Of a stretch of DNA of 64,000 nt, positions 10,852 to 19,297 are shown piece after piece. Below the pieces are notes generated by a model. The model saw only the letters and a list, made by a program, of their open reading frames with translations. It was not told the origin of the DNA and made no database searches. The first letter of the stretch is position 1. Each line of letters starts with the position of its first letter. The DNA lies in NCBI GenBank assembly GCA_900470805.1, contig UCCA01000003.1, positions 124,001-188,000 on the forward strand, written 5' to 3'. A program made the position numbers and the translations under genes. The DNA comes from Hyphomicrobiales bacterium (GTDB lineage Bacteria; Pseudomonadota; Alphaproteobacteria; Rhizobiales; Rhizobiaceae).

Positions 10852-10925
10852 TGGAGCGGGTAGCGGGAATCGAACCCGCGTATTCAGCTTGGAAGGCTGC
10901 TGCTCTACCATTGAGCTATACCCGC
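10852..10925 (-). tRNA. tRNA-Gly (anticodon TCC)
   Basis: The minus strand folds as a complete cloverleaf: acceptor GCGGGTA pairs with TACCCGC, the anticodon loop is CTTCCAA (TCC), and GGTTCGAATCC gives the T arm. The CCA end is encoded. It lies 25 bases after tRNA-Tyr on the same strand and is probably co-transcribed with it. Confidence 0.97.
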
Positions 10926-10950
10926 GCGGGTGGTCTGATCCGAGGACGAA

Positions 10951-11035
10951 TGGTGGAGAGAGTTGGATTTGAACCAACGTAGGCTGAGCCAACGGATTTA
11001 CAGTCCGTCCCCTTTAACCACTCGGGCATCTCTCC
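10951..11035 (-). tRNA. tRNA-Tyr (anticodon GTA)
   Basis: An 85-base class II tRNA on the minus strand with acceptor GGAGAGA/TCTCTCC, anticodon stem-loop GGACTGTAAATCC (GTA), a long variable arm and an encoded CCA. It precedes tRNA-Gly in one unit and has a good promoter about 75 bases upstream. Confidence 0.97.
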
Positions 11036-11107
11036 AGTTTTTCGTCCGGATCGTTAGACCAAGTCTGCTAGACTTTCGAAGCGTTGCCGCCCTCGGTCTG
11101 CGCCGCG

Positions 11108-11136
11108 TATATGACCGGACGATTTCCTCATGTCAA
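11108..11136 (-). promoter_or_regulatory. Promoter of the tRNA-Tyr/tRNA-Gly unit
   Basis: On the minus strand TTGACA (11136-11131) and CATATA (11113-11108) are separated by exactly 17 bases. This closely fits the rhizobial housekeeping consensus, and the position 73 bases before the tRNA-Tyr 5' end suits a tRNA precursor leader. Confidence 0.7.
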
Positions 11137-11239
11137 CACGATGACGATGGAAAATATGTGAAAAATGTCATTGGCCGTGGAAAGCCCCTGCTCCGAAAGA
11201 AATCCTATACGGAGAGAAGTGCCGCCGTTATAAAGCGGC

Positions 11240-12130
11240 ATGAGCAAAGACAATAAAACCGGCGGCCCGCCCGCAGACGACAAATCCGCCAAGGACACGC
11301 ACTACGCCACTTTGCGTCGTGCGCACCGCGACAACAAGCGCGAACGCGGCGATATTCCAACCCCAGGCTTCCAGAAGCGCAAGCGTGGCGGCGACGACTG
11401 GAAACCGCCGGTGCTGGCACCGGACCAAGTCTATCTTTACGGCCTGCACACCGTTCGCGCCGCCCTTGAGAACAAGGAACGCAAGAAGATCAAGCTGTCG
11501 GTGACGCAGAACGCGCTGGCGCGCCTGGAAGTCGATCCCGACACTCTCGGCATTCCCGTCGAGATGGTCTCGCCGCAGGATATCGACAAGGTGCTCGGCC
11601 CCGACGCCATCCACCAGGGCGTGATGCTGGAAACCCGGCCCCTGCCCGTCCGCCGCCTCGAAGCGCTGCAGGACAGCCCGCTGATCCTGGTGCTCGATCA
11701 GGTGACCGATCCGCACAATGTCGGCGCCATCATGCGCTCGGCTGTCGCCTTCAACGCCGGCGCCGTGATCACCACCCAGCGCCACAGCCCGACCGAATCA
11801 GGCGTACTGGCGAAATCGGCATCCGGCGCGCTGGAATTGATCCCTTATATCCAGATCACCAATCTCGCCGACGCGCTCGGCGCTCTGCACAAGCTCGGCT
11901 TCCAGTCGATCGGCCTTGATTCGGAAGGACCCGCTCCTCTCGAGGGCACGTTCAGCGGCGACAAGGTCGCGCTGGTGCTCGGCGCAGAAGGCAAGGGCCT
12001 GCGTCAGAAAACGCGCGAGACGGTCCATGCGCTGGCGAGACTCGACATGCCCGGAGAGATCAAGTCCCTGAACGTTTCGAACGCAGCGGCAATTTCGCTT
12101 TACGCGGCGCGCCAGCATCTGAAAGGCTGA
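11240..12130 (+). CDS. rlmB: 23S rRNA (guanosine-2'-O-)methyltransferase, SpoU family
   Basis: The 296-residue product has a lysine/arginine-rich N-terminal tail (1-55), a substrate-binding domain with VYLYGLHTVRAAL (about 64-76), and the SpoU/TrmH knotted SAM-binding domain with DQVTDPHNVGAIMRSA, LVLGAEGKGL and a C-terminal IKSLNVSNAAAISLY. These three motifs define the family; the RlmB assignment (Gm in 23S rRNA) rests on length and N-terminal domain. In relatives this gene also stands next to tRNA-Tyr/tRNA-Gly. Confidence 0.88.
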   Translation: MSKDNKTGGPPADDKSAKDTHYATLRRAHRDNKRERGDIPTPGFQKRKRGGDDWKPPVLAPDQVYLYGLHTVRAALENKERKKIKLSVTQNALARLEVDPDTLGIPVEMVSPQDIDKVLGPDAIHQGVMLETRPLPVRRLEALQDSPLILVLDQVTDPHNVGAIMRSAVAFNAGAVITTQRHSPTESGVLAKSASGALELIPYIQITNLADALGALHKLGFQSIGLDSEGPAPLEGTFSGDKVALVLGAEGKGLRQKTRETVHALARLDMPGEIKSLNVSNAAAISLYAARQHLKG

Positions 12131-12273
12131 AGCCCCGGGCAGAGGATCACGATGAGCGGCATCATCTTGATCCGCGCATGCTTCGACCGGCAGCGATCGT
12201 TGCCGGTCTCCTTGCCTTGCTGCCTGCTGCGACTATCGAGCCTATGCTCAGACCACAAGGAGAAGCACTCGAC

Positions 12274-12426
12274 ATGGCAGTCCGCCCTCTTCTCATCGGC
12301 ATCGTGTTCGTCGCCATTCTCGTTGCCATCGTTCTCAGCATCACGTGGATCGACAAGACGCAACCCGTGCATCAGTCCGACCCGCTCGCTCCCGCCACCA
12401 ATCCGGCGGTTACACCGGCACAATAG
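12274..12426 (+). CDS. Small membrane protein, 50 residues
   Basis: MAVRPLLIGIVFVAIL begins a single transmembrane helix (about 5-26) followed by a proline/alanine-rich polar tail ending PAVTPAQ. The ATG at 12274 is preceded by AAGGAG at about 10 bases; an in-frame ATG at 12178 would give 82 residues but lacks this site. The same AAGGAGAAG sequence precedes the next small gene. Function unknown. Confidence 0.55.
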   Translation: MAVRPLLIGIVFVAILVAIVLSITWIDKTQPVHQSDPLAPATNPAVTPAQ

Positions 12427-12496
12427 CGTCCAAGACCATTGTCGGAACCGAATAGCGCAACTCGCGTTTCCATCTCCGTCAACAAGGAGAAGTCGC

Positions 12497-12634
12497 GTGC
12501 GCATCATGATTGCGGTCATTGCCCTTATGGTTGTTTCGGTTCTGAGCATCACCGCCATGCCGTCCTCCGGCGACGGGATGGGAGAGAGCGGAGACCATCT
12601 GCAGTCGAGTGTCCGCCAGACAGTGCAAAATTAG
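12497..12634 (+). CDS. Small secreted or membrane peptide, 45 residues, GTG start
   Basis: Starting at GTG 12497 after AAGGAGAAGTCGC, the product is a hydrophobic N-terminal segment (MIAVIALMVVSVLSITA) followed by a short polar tail ending VRQTVQN. The hydrophobic segment could be a signal peptide or a membrane anchor. An alternative ATG start lies 3 codons in. It is arranged in tandem with the 50-residue protein at 12274. No family recognised. Confidence 0.45.
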   Translation: MRIMIAVIALMVVSVLSITAMPSSGDGMGESGDHLQSSVRQTVQN

Positions 12635-12733
12635 CAGCCGTTCGTCGGTGGACTGTTGAAATCCCGTAGCGAAATCAAAACTCGCTGGATTTGTTCTTTA
12701 CAGGACGGCAGAATCTGCTAATTGGCGGGCGTC

Positions 12734-12809
<76 letters not shown>

Positions 12810-12844
12810 TAAATTCACTAGCAAAAACAATCGCCTAGATACCA

Positions 12845-12869
12845 GCTCGCCCACCAAGGCGGGCTTTTT
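12845..12869 (+). terminator. Terminator after tRNA-Thr
   Basis: GCTCGCC and GGCGGGC pair (one U-G wobble) across a 6-base loop and are followed by TTTTTC, 35 bases after the tRNA 3' end. This is a standard intrinsic terminator. Confidence 0.75.
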
Positions 12870-13063
12870 CATGCTCCAAACAATAACCAGAATTACCATG
12901 TTCTCCGGGCTTTACCAGCGTTAGCGGGGATTCCGTGGAACATGGATGGCGCATGATGGCGCAGAGAGAGGGACAATTGGCCGAGAGTTTTGGGACACAG
13001 ATGCCGGCCGTTTAATCAGTCGAGCAAAGTGTTTTCTGGAAGCCGCCGGCGTCTTATGACAAG

Positions 13064-13510
13064 ATGGCTGATGGGAGAAGCGGCATGCTCTTCACCCCTA
13101 CCCTGCACATGATCGGACACGGCGTGGAGCTCTTGCTCAAAGGCTGCCTACTGCACAACGGGGTCACCAAGGTTCAGGTGATAGGTTACGGCCACCGCGT
13201 CAATGACATGTGGTCGACAGATGAGGTCCGGACGCTCCGACTGGCGGCTAGGAACAATGCCTTGATCTCTCACGAGTACGCGTTAACCAGCGGTCGGTTT
13301 CCAGATGCGGCGCGTGTAAGCGACCCAGTTGCGACCTTTGAGGAGTATCTGGGCGCCCTTGGCGATCTCCATGCAGAACCGCGTCAATATCCGATCAGGT
13401 ACCCCACAGACGACGACCGCGTGGCACCGCGTACTCCGCTGCTGGTAGCTGCCTTATGGCGCACGGCCGATGATTACGTGAAGCGACCAGAAGAGTTTCT
13501 AGTCCGATAG
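13064..13510 (+). CDS. HEPN-like protein, possibly 5'-truncated
   Basis: Product of 148 residues. LHMIGHGVELLLKGCLLHNG (14-33) followed by GYGHRVNDMW resembles the helix pattern of HEPN-domain proteins, and R63-N-x5-H70 fits the R-x4-6-H motif of HEPN ribonucleases. The HEPN call is by pattern only. No ribosome site is visible before the ATG at 13064. The same frame is open upstream to a TAA at 13013 and then again back to an ATG at 12956, with protein-like sequence (SVEQSVFWKPPASYDK), so the true gene may be longer and broken by one stop codon. Confidence 0.45.
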   Translation: MADGRSGMLFTPTLHMIGHGVELLLKGCLLHNGVTKVQVIGYGHRVNDMWSTDEVRTLRLAARNNALISHEYALTSGRFPDAARVSDPVATFEEYLGALGDLHAEPRQYPIRYPTDDDRVAPRTPLLVAALWRTADDYVKRPEEFLVR

Positions 13511-13612
13511 CGATCTAACTAGGGAACCATGTCCGGTCCCGCCGGTTATCACGGTGTAAGGGAATTGAAATCCTCCTTACAACTGGATGCATCGTCCGAT
13601 GACATCCTAAAG

Positions 13613-13648
13613 AAGCCCGGCGCCGGTTCATTCCGCACCGGGCTTTTC
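13613..13648 (+). terminator. Intrinsic terminator after the HEPN-like gene
   Basis: AAGCCCGG (13613-13620) pairs with CCGGGCTT (13638-13645), followed by TTCCTT. It lies about 100 bases after the preceding stop codon and before the HNH gene. Confidence 0.6.
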
Positions 13649-13729
13649 CTTATGCAGGGCGTCGGCATCTCACACACATTGCCTTGTCTGCAAATTGACA
13701 TACCTTAGGTTTTGAAAATCTGAGGGCTC

Positions 13730-14512
13730 ATGAACACTATCGATCACGAACAGCGCGCAGGACTGCTATGGCCGGTCCTCACGACGGCGGCGAAAGAACG
13801 CGGCGAATTGACCTATTCCCAGGCAGCCGCTGCGATCGGCATCCACTATCGTGCTACGGCTCGCGCGCTTGGGCCAATCCAGCGATACTGCTTGGATCAA
13901 GGCCTTCCTCGGTTGACCGGCTTAGTTTACGCCTCTTCGACCGGACTGCCGGGAGGTGGGTTTGCTGGTGAGCCGGGGAACCAGAGGGACCTCGAGGAGG
14001 TTTGGGGTTTTGACTGGGCCTCGCTGCAGAATCCATTTTCGACATTGCACAATGCAGAGTTGGACAAAATCGCAGAGGAAGTTCTGGACGATCCGGCCTT
14101 GGGATCGCTCAAGTATTCTATGCGCCTTACGCGTGGCGATCAGCAGCGCGTCTTCCGGCGTTCGGTGATGAAGGCTTACGACGGGAAATGCGCAATCTGC
14201 GAGGCCACGTTCGTTGAACTCATCGAAGCAGCACACATAATTCCCTTCGGAGATCCGCGGGCAGAGTTACGCGTGAATCCTAGGAATGGAATTGCGCTCT
14301 GCCGGAACCATCACGCCCTTTTCGACAGTGGTTGGCTGTCGGTATCCAAGCGTTACAAAATAGCATTTGACGATCCAGAGACGGAGTCAGGAGACTATAC
14401 AGAGGAGGATGAAGGAGTTGCAGTGAGGTTCCATGGTTCCAAACTATGCCTTCCTGAAGACGAACGGCTTTGGCCCGATCCGCTTCTATTGCAGGAACGA
14501 AACCAACTCTAG
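13730..14512 (+). CDS. HNH endonuclease domain protein
   Basis: Product of 260 residues. The C-terminal half carries an HNH nuclease core: CAIC (about 158-161), AAHIIPF (171-177), NGIALCRNHHALFDSG (185-200). The two-cysteine plus C/H arrangement is that of the restriction-type HNH family. The N-terminal part (YSQAAAAIGIHYRATARAL) looks like a helix-turn-helix or target-recognition helix pair. Start: ATG with GAGGG 7 bases upstream. It is likely a stand-alone nuclease, possibly of a modification-dependent restriction type; no methyltransferase is adjacent. Confidence 0.75.
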   Translation: MNTIDHEQRAGLLWPVLTTAAKERGELTYSQAAAAIGIHYRATARALGPIQRYCLDQGLPRLTGLVYASSTGLPGGGFAGEPGNQRDLEEVWGFDWASLQNPFSTLHNAELDKIAEEVLDDPALGSLKYSMRLTRGDQQRVFRRSVMKAYDGKCAICEATFVELIEAAHIIPFGDPRAELRVNPRNGIALCRNHHALFDSGWLSVSKRYKIAFDDPETESGDYTEEDEGVAVRFHGSKLCLPEDERLWPDPLLLQERNQL

Positions 14513-14680
14513 GCTTTATGGTCCAGACCAAACCGTCTTCGCCGGTCGTCTGCTCTTCTTCCAGGCTGACAGATCCTCCCTGTCCTCTTCCTGCGTCATG
14601 GCGTAACCATCCCCTTAAGTGACCATTGCTAACGTGTTCGTGATCCGCTAGCGGTTTAGCCAGTATTGGGGAGACTTGCG

Positions 14681-15838
14681 GTGCGCGACATTGCAAATTC
14701 AGTGGCAAATGAAAGCATCTCGGCAGATAACCATTCTGCCAGATTAACATATCTCGAAGCATGCCGAGGTATCGCTTCGATTATCGTTATGGTGCATCAC
14801 TGGCTGATTGCCTTTTCACCTTGGATGGAAGAGCAATATCCAGTTGGTCTGGCTGGAACGCCATTTATGTGGATGATCAACGGCACGGCGTCTGTTGGGT
14901 TTTTCTTCGTGCTGTCGGGCTACGTGCTCACAATTCGGCCTTTCCAGATCCCATCGGCGTCCTATCTCGCCGGGGCTACCGTCAAGCGCCTGCCGCGCCT
15001 CATGTTGCCAGCTGCAGTAACCATTCTAGCCGGATACATCATCTTGCGGTTCGCCCTCAACTACAATGTCGAAGCATCCGCATTCACCGGATCGCAATGG
15101 CTACGAGATTTCGGCAACGCTTATCACCCGGTGGGTTTTGAACCGTCGCTTGCTTCGGCATTCACGGAGTGCATCACCGTCTTTTTTAAGGGGTACAGCT
15201 TCCACTACAATTCCAACCTCTGGACAATGAAGCCCGAACTGTTCGGAAGCCTGTTGGTGTTTGCTATCGCTGGGGCGCTCATGCTTAAAGTGCCTCGCTC
15301 GATCAAGCACGCAGTCTTCATCGTAGCGCTGGTAGGCTGCTATTTCGCGGTCAACAAGCTGTTCCCATTCGTGGCTGGCGCCTACATTGCTTTCAGCTTC
15401 GGCACCGGGGCAAAGCCATGGCGGAATGCCTGGATAGGCTACGCGGCCATCATTGCATCACTGCTGTGCTTCTCAGCTTTTTCATGGGCTGACATCCACA
15501 CTGTCGGAGCCGCTCTTCTGATCGTGGCTCTGATCAGCACCCCTTCGGCAGCCCGTCACCTTTCAGGCAGGGTCGGCCTCTGGCTCGGTCGCTTCTCGTT
15601 TCCCATCTACCTAGTCCACATGCTGGTGCTGGTGTCAGCATCGAGCTATGCCTTCACCAAAACGATGGAGATCGGCGGCAACCATACAACTGCAGTAATC
15701 GCCAGCGCTTTGGCGACAATCTTGGTGACGACCGCCTTTGCCATCCCCCTAGTCTTCCTTGACGCATGGTGGGTCCGCCTTCTCAATAGGCTTGTGAAAC
15801 AGGCAGCGACGTTCGCTTCACGCCCCGTCGCAGCCTGA
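14681..15838 (+). CDS. Acyltransferase 3 family membrane protein (OafA/YrhL type)
   Basis: Product of 385 residues, about ten hydrophobic segments. The N-terminal motif RLTYLEACRGIASIIVMVHH, the SVGFFFVLSGYVLT stretch and the conserved pattern RFSFPIYLVHMLVL near the C-terminus identify the acyltransferase 3 family, which acylates sugars of O-antigens, exopolysaccharides and Nod factors from acyl-CoA. GTG at 14681 is chosen because GGGGAG precedes it by 7 bases; a TTG five codons upstream overlaps that site. Neighbouring polysaccharide genes suggest a glycan substrate. Confidence 0.82.
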   Translation: MRDIANSVANESISADNHSARLTYLEACRGIASIIVMVHHWLIAFSPWMEEQYPVGLAGTPFMWMINGTASVGFFFVLSGYVLTIRPFQIPSASYLAGATVKRLPRLMLPAAVTILAGYIILRFALNYNVEASAFTGSQWLRDFGNAYHPVGFEPSLASAFTECITVFFKGYSFHYNSNLWTMKPELFGSLLVFAIAGALMLKVPRSIKHAVFIVALVGCYFAVNKLFPFVAGAYIAFSFGTGAKPWRNAWIGYAAIIASLLCFSAFSWADIHTVGAALLIVALISTPSAARHLSGRVGLWLGRFSFPIYLVHMLVLVSASSYAFTKTMEIGGNHTTAVIASALATILVTTAFAIPLVFLDAWWVRLLNRLVKQAATFASRPVAA

Positions 15839-16037
15839 TCGCGTAAGCTACCATATTTAGTCTTTTACTGCTCGGGCGGAATGGATCGACATCCGCCCGA
15901 GAAAAAGCTACATGAACTTTTGACCGGCGCTTAGTTCTCGTTGAGACAATGCATGAAGTATTTCTTGTTGACGGCGTTTATATTATTATCTGCCGATCGC
16001 TGGCGCGCTATGACGAAACTCTCGATGGGCTTTGGTG

Positions 16038-17333
16038 ATGGCTGACGTTGCCATCGAGGTGGTTCAACCTTTCGAGCCGCGCTATCGATTGACCCACACC
16101 GCCGTCGCGCGGTTTTCTCTTTTCCTCTTGATCACCTTCTCGATGTTGATGCCTATCATGTCAGGTGGTGGCGAGAACGGCGGTGGCAGCGCCATCCGCC
16201 AGATCATTTATTTGCTGATTATCGGCTTCGGTGCTCTCGGCGCCAGGATAACCAGGAATCTAGGCAGCATCGTAAGGTTTCCCATCAGCATTGTTATCCT
16301 GCTGGGTTTTTGTTGGCTTTCCATGCTCTGGGCTATCGACCCCGGCACTTCGTTTCGACGCCTTGTCCTGACGACGCTGATGTTCTTTGGCGTCTTCATG
16401 ACCGTCAAGAAAGCTGGCTTCGATGGCGCGTATCGCATGATGACCTTGTCGCTGCTCATGCTGGTCGCCATCAGTTTCGTGACAGTGGTTTTCGTGCCAT
16501 CGGTGGGCATTCATCAGCTCAACGATTTTGACAACGACGATCTCATCGGGAGCTGGAAAGGCGTATTCGGCCACAAGAATTATGCCGGCGCGGTGACCGG
16601 ATTTCTGATCATTCTTCTATTCTTCAATTTGGCCGGACTCCGAAAGTCCGTTCGTCTCGCCGCAATCATCCTCACCGTGTTGTTCCTCTACAAAACAAAT
16701 TCGAAAACATCCGTCGGACTGACTGGAGTGGCGTTGTCCGCGGGCTTGGCGATGGCTCTCTACAACCCTCGATACCGCCTGATCGTGACGCCGCTTTTTC
16801 TGCTCGGATGCCTTGTCACGGCGCTGTTGGCCTGGGCGAACTGGGATCTTCTGATCGCGCCTTTCACGTCCGAAGATTCCTTCACGGGACGCGTGCAGAT
16901 TTGGCCACCGATGGTCGAATTTTGGCGAGACAACTGGTGGGGTGCCGGATACGGGTCGTTCTGGAACATCGACATCCCCAATCCGATTTCAAGCTATGTG
17001 ACTGCCGACAGTTACGTCAACTTGATCTCCAGCGGACACAACGGATTTATGGACCTGCTCGTGACCGTAGGGCCCATAGGGGTGTTCCTGGCGGTCATGG
17101 GCCTGATCATCTGGCCGATCGTTGGGCTGCTTCAAAGGCCTGACATACCAAGGAACCGTGCGATGTTCATCGTCGCGATCTTTGTTTTCGCGGCCGGTCA
17201 CAACATGACGGAAACCAGCCTGATGGACCGAGACCAACCTGTCCATATCATATTGATAACGACGATCGCGATGCTAGGCGTCTCTTCTCGTCGGCGGGTT
17301 CCCCGTCAATTCGACGACGTGGCCACTGACTAG
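16038..17333 (+). CDS. O-antigen ligase/polymerase family protein (ExoQ/Wzy-like)
   Basis: Product of 431 residues with ten or more membrane segments. The pattern GVFGHKNYAGAVTGFLIIL, the loop with SFTGRVQIWPPMVEFWRDNWWGAGYGSFW and the later SGHNGFMDLLVTVGPIG are typical of the ligase/polymerase family (ExoQ, WaaL), including the conserved histidine in the large periplasmic loop. It probably polymerises oligosaccharide repeats of a surface polysaccharide. Start at ATG 16038; GTG and TTG codons lie immediately upstream in frame. Confidence 0.82.
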   Translation: MADVAIEVVQPFEPRYRLTHTAVARFSLFLLITFSMLMPIMSGGGENGGGSAIRQIIYLLIIGFGALGARITRNLGSIVRFPISIVILLGFCWLSMLWAIDPGTSFRRLVLTTLMFFGVFMTVKKAGFDGAYRMMTLSLLMLVAISFVTVVFVPSVGIHQLNDFDNDDLIGSWKGVFGHKNYAGAVTGFLIILLFFNLAGLRKSVRLAAIILTVLFLYKTNSKTSVGLTGVALSAGLAMALYNPRYRLIVTPLFLLGCLVTALLAWANWDLLIAPFTSEDSFTGRVQIWPPMVEFWRDNWWGAGYGSFWNIDIPNPISSYVTADSYVNLISSGHNGFMDLLVTVGPIGVFLAVMGLIIWPIVGLLQRPDIPRNRAMFIVAIFVFAAGHNMTETSLMDRDQPVHIILITTIAMLGVSSRRRVPRQFDDVATD

Positions 17334-17562
17334 CGTCCGACGGGCGCAGCAGACGTGACCGTTTAGCTTACCGAATTTGTCACTGTTGGAACCATTTTAA
17401 TTGGTGCAAAACGTAATGGCGCGCCCGTATAATCACAATTTAGACAAGCAGAAAATTTCGTTTTGCCAACTCAGCAGTGGTGTTATGGTCCCTCCGAAAG
17501 GGCGAGGCATTCTCCCGTATTCGCCCTGAAAGAAACCATTTTTATCTATGGAGGAACCATGT

Positions 17563-18261
17563 ATGGCGGATCTATCGGTTTTTATTGGATGGGATTCCCG
17601 CGAGGATATTGCCTACCAGGTTGCGAAAGCGACATTGCTTGAAAACGCATCCATCGACGTCGACGTTCATCCGATCAAACTGCAAGACCTCGTCGACCGC
17701 GGAGTATACACGCGCGAAGTCGATCCGTTGGCATCAACGGAATTCACCTATTCCCGTTTCTTCACGCCTTGGCTTGCCGACTACAAGGGCTGGGCGCTCT
17801 TTTGCGACTGCGACTTCCTTTTCTTCGGCGATGTCGCCGATCTCCTGAAATACCGAGACGAGGCCAAAGCGGTCTCCTGCATCCATCACGACTACACGCC
17901 GAAGGAAGGAGTGAAGATGGATGGCAAGGTACAGACCAACTATCCCCGGAAGAACTGGTCGTCGTTCATGCTCTTCAACTGCGAGCATCCCTCGACACGC
18001 AAGCTGACGCCGGAACTGATCAATGCCGAGAGCGGGGCTTTCCTTCACCGGCTGCAATGGGCAGATGACAGCGAGATCGGCGAGATTCCCGAAGAATGGA
18101 ACTGGCTGGAGGGCTGGAGCACACCACCGGCAAAGGGCTTCCCGAAGGGTGTTCACTACACAAACGGCGGACCATGGTTTCATAATTGGCAGGATGTGGA
18201 GTATGCACAGGTGTGGCTAGACAAAGCGCTTGCCATAGACCCACATTTTAAGCCCGTTTGA
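17563..18261 (+). CDS. Glycosyltransferase-like protein (GT8-related fold)
   Basis: Product of 232 residues. It starts MADLSVFIGWDSRED and contains WALFCDCDFLFFGD (around residues 82-95), a DxD-type nucleotide-sugar motif in a family 8-like setting, then HYTNGGPWF (about 198-206). An upstream in-frame ATG (17548) overlaps the GGAGG ribosome site, so ATG 17563 is preferred. It follows the polymerase and precedes a second glycosyltransferase-like gene. Substrate unknown. Confidence 0.7.
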   Translation: MADLSVFIGWDSREDIAYQVAKATLLENASIDVDVHPIKLQDLVDRGVYTREVDPLASTEFTYSRFFTPWLADYKGWALFCDCDFLFFGDVADLLKYRDEAKAVSCIHHDYTPKEGVKMDGKVQTNYPRKNWSSFMLFNCEHPSTRKLTPELINAESGAFLHRLQWADDSEIGEIPEEWNWLEGWSTPPAKGFPKGVHYTNGGPWFHNWQDVEYAQVWLDKALAIDPHFKPV

Positions 18262-18271
18262 AAGCCTTGGA

Positions 18272-19102
18272 ATGAATGTATCGAGAACAAACCATGCTGC
18301 GGACAGCAGCATGGGAAAAGCTAGGGACCAAGAGTGGCGATCGCTCTTGGCCGACTACAGTGACATCGTCCTGGTTGCCAACAGCGACGAAGTCGATATC
18401 AACGTACTGGTAGCGCGCTATCCAGAAACGACGCTCTTCGTCTTCTTCAACAAGGTCTACAAGGTCCTGAGGGAGCCCTTCAAGCATAAATGTGTGCTGT
18501 TTTCGCGCAGCGGGACCACGGGTGCAAACCTGGTGAAGAGCGGCAAAGTGTCGAAGGCTCTCGAATATTTCGACAAGGACAGCTTCCTCGGCGTCGTAAA
18601 CATGACGATCGGACATCGGGAAAAGCCCAGCCCAGCGGCCGCGTTTGGCGATGTCAACGTCAGGCATCTCGATCTGACGGAGATTTTCGCTCCATTCTAT
18701 CCCTCGACGTCGATCCCGACCAGCGGCTTTGCGCTCTGCTTCTGGCTGACGTCGTTGCAAATCGACGCCAAGGTAACGCTGGCAGGGTTTTCGTCAAAAC
18801 GCAGCGAGCGCTATCAGGTTTTCGACGTTCACGACTGGACGTTCGAGCAGGTTCTCCTTCGCCTGATGTATCGCAAGGGCAAGATTGACATTATAGGGCG
18901 AGAGCACACCAATCGATACGCCAGGCTCGCCGAGCATTTCCCCGATTACTCCGCCGAGGATATTGCGCTGACAGCCGATGAGGTTCTGGCCGAGCGGCTG
19001 GTGAACCTCAGCTCTATCGTCGACCGCTTGATGCATGTCACCCGCTTCCTGCGTTTTATCGATCGCTCCTTCAAAGCGCTGACAAAAAAGAAACCGAAAT
19101 AA
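18272..19102 (+). CDS. Possible GT29 (sialyltransferase)-like protein
   Basis: Product of 276 residues. TSGFALCFWLTSLQIDAKVTLAGF (about 150-173), then YQVFDVHDWTFEQ (about 181-193), resembles the pattern of GT29-family proteins in which a substrate-binding serine/glycine motif is followed by G-F and a late H-x-W/E. Such proteins transfer sialic-acid-like or other sugars. The call is by pattern and moderate. It begins 10 bases after the previous gene and is probably co-transcribed. A second possible start lies at 18311. Confidence 0.5.
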   Translation: MNVSRTNHAADSSMGKARDQEWRSLLADYSDIVLVANSDEVDINVLVARYPETTLFVFFNKVYKVLREPFKHKCVLFSRSGTTGANLVKSGKVSKALEYFDKDSFLGVVNMTIGHREKPSPAAAFGDVNVRHLDLTEIFAPFYPSTSIPTSGFALCFWLTSLQIDAKVTLAGFSSKRSERYQVFDVHDWTFEQVLLRLMYRKGKIDIIGREHTNRYARLAEHFPDYSAEDIALTADEVLAERLVNLSSIVDRLMHVTRFLRFIDRSFKALTKKKPK

Positions 19103-19123
19103 GAAGCCGTTCGGGGATTCGGA

Positions 19124-19201
19124 ATGCTCAGACCGAAACTGCTGATAGCCCTGTGTCTCTGTCTCTACTTGCTGATCTGGTTCGCCGCGGTCGTCTGGTA
19201 G
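19124..19201 (+). CDS. Putative 25-residue hydrophobic peptide
   Basis: ATG at 19124, 9 bases after GGGG, opens a 25-codon frame that is almost entirely one hydrophobic helix (LLIALCLCLYLLIWFAAVVW after MLRPK) and ends TAG. It sits between the GT29-like gene and nadK. Whether it is translated is not shown. Confidence 0.3.
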   Translation: MLRPKLLIALCLCLYLLIWFAAVVW

Positions 19202-19297
19202 GCGCTGTTTCCAACTGGCGAAGCGGGACAGCTTGAAAATGCCTTGTCGCGCCTGCCGATAATCATTTAGGTAGGCGGACACCACAAAGGGCATTGC

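Noticed and set aside
13695..13700. TTGACA just before the HNH gene
   Set aside because: A -35 here would put the start of transcription almost on the start codon, and no matching -10 is present.
12810..19290. Repeat of the tRNA-Thr 3' end marking an island boundary
   Set aside because: No second copy of the T-arm/acceptor sequence was found by eye downstream, so integration at this tRNA is not shown.
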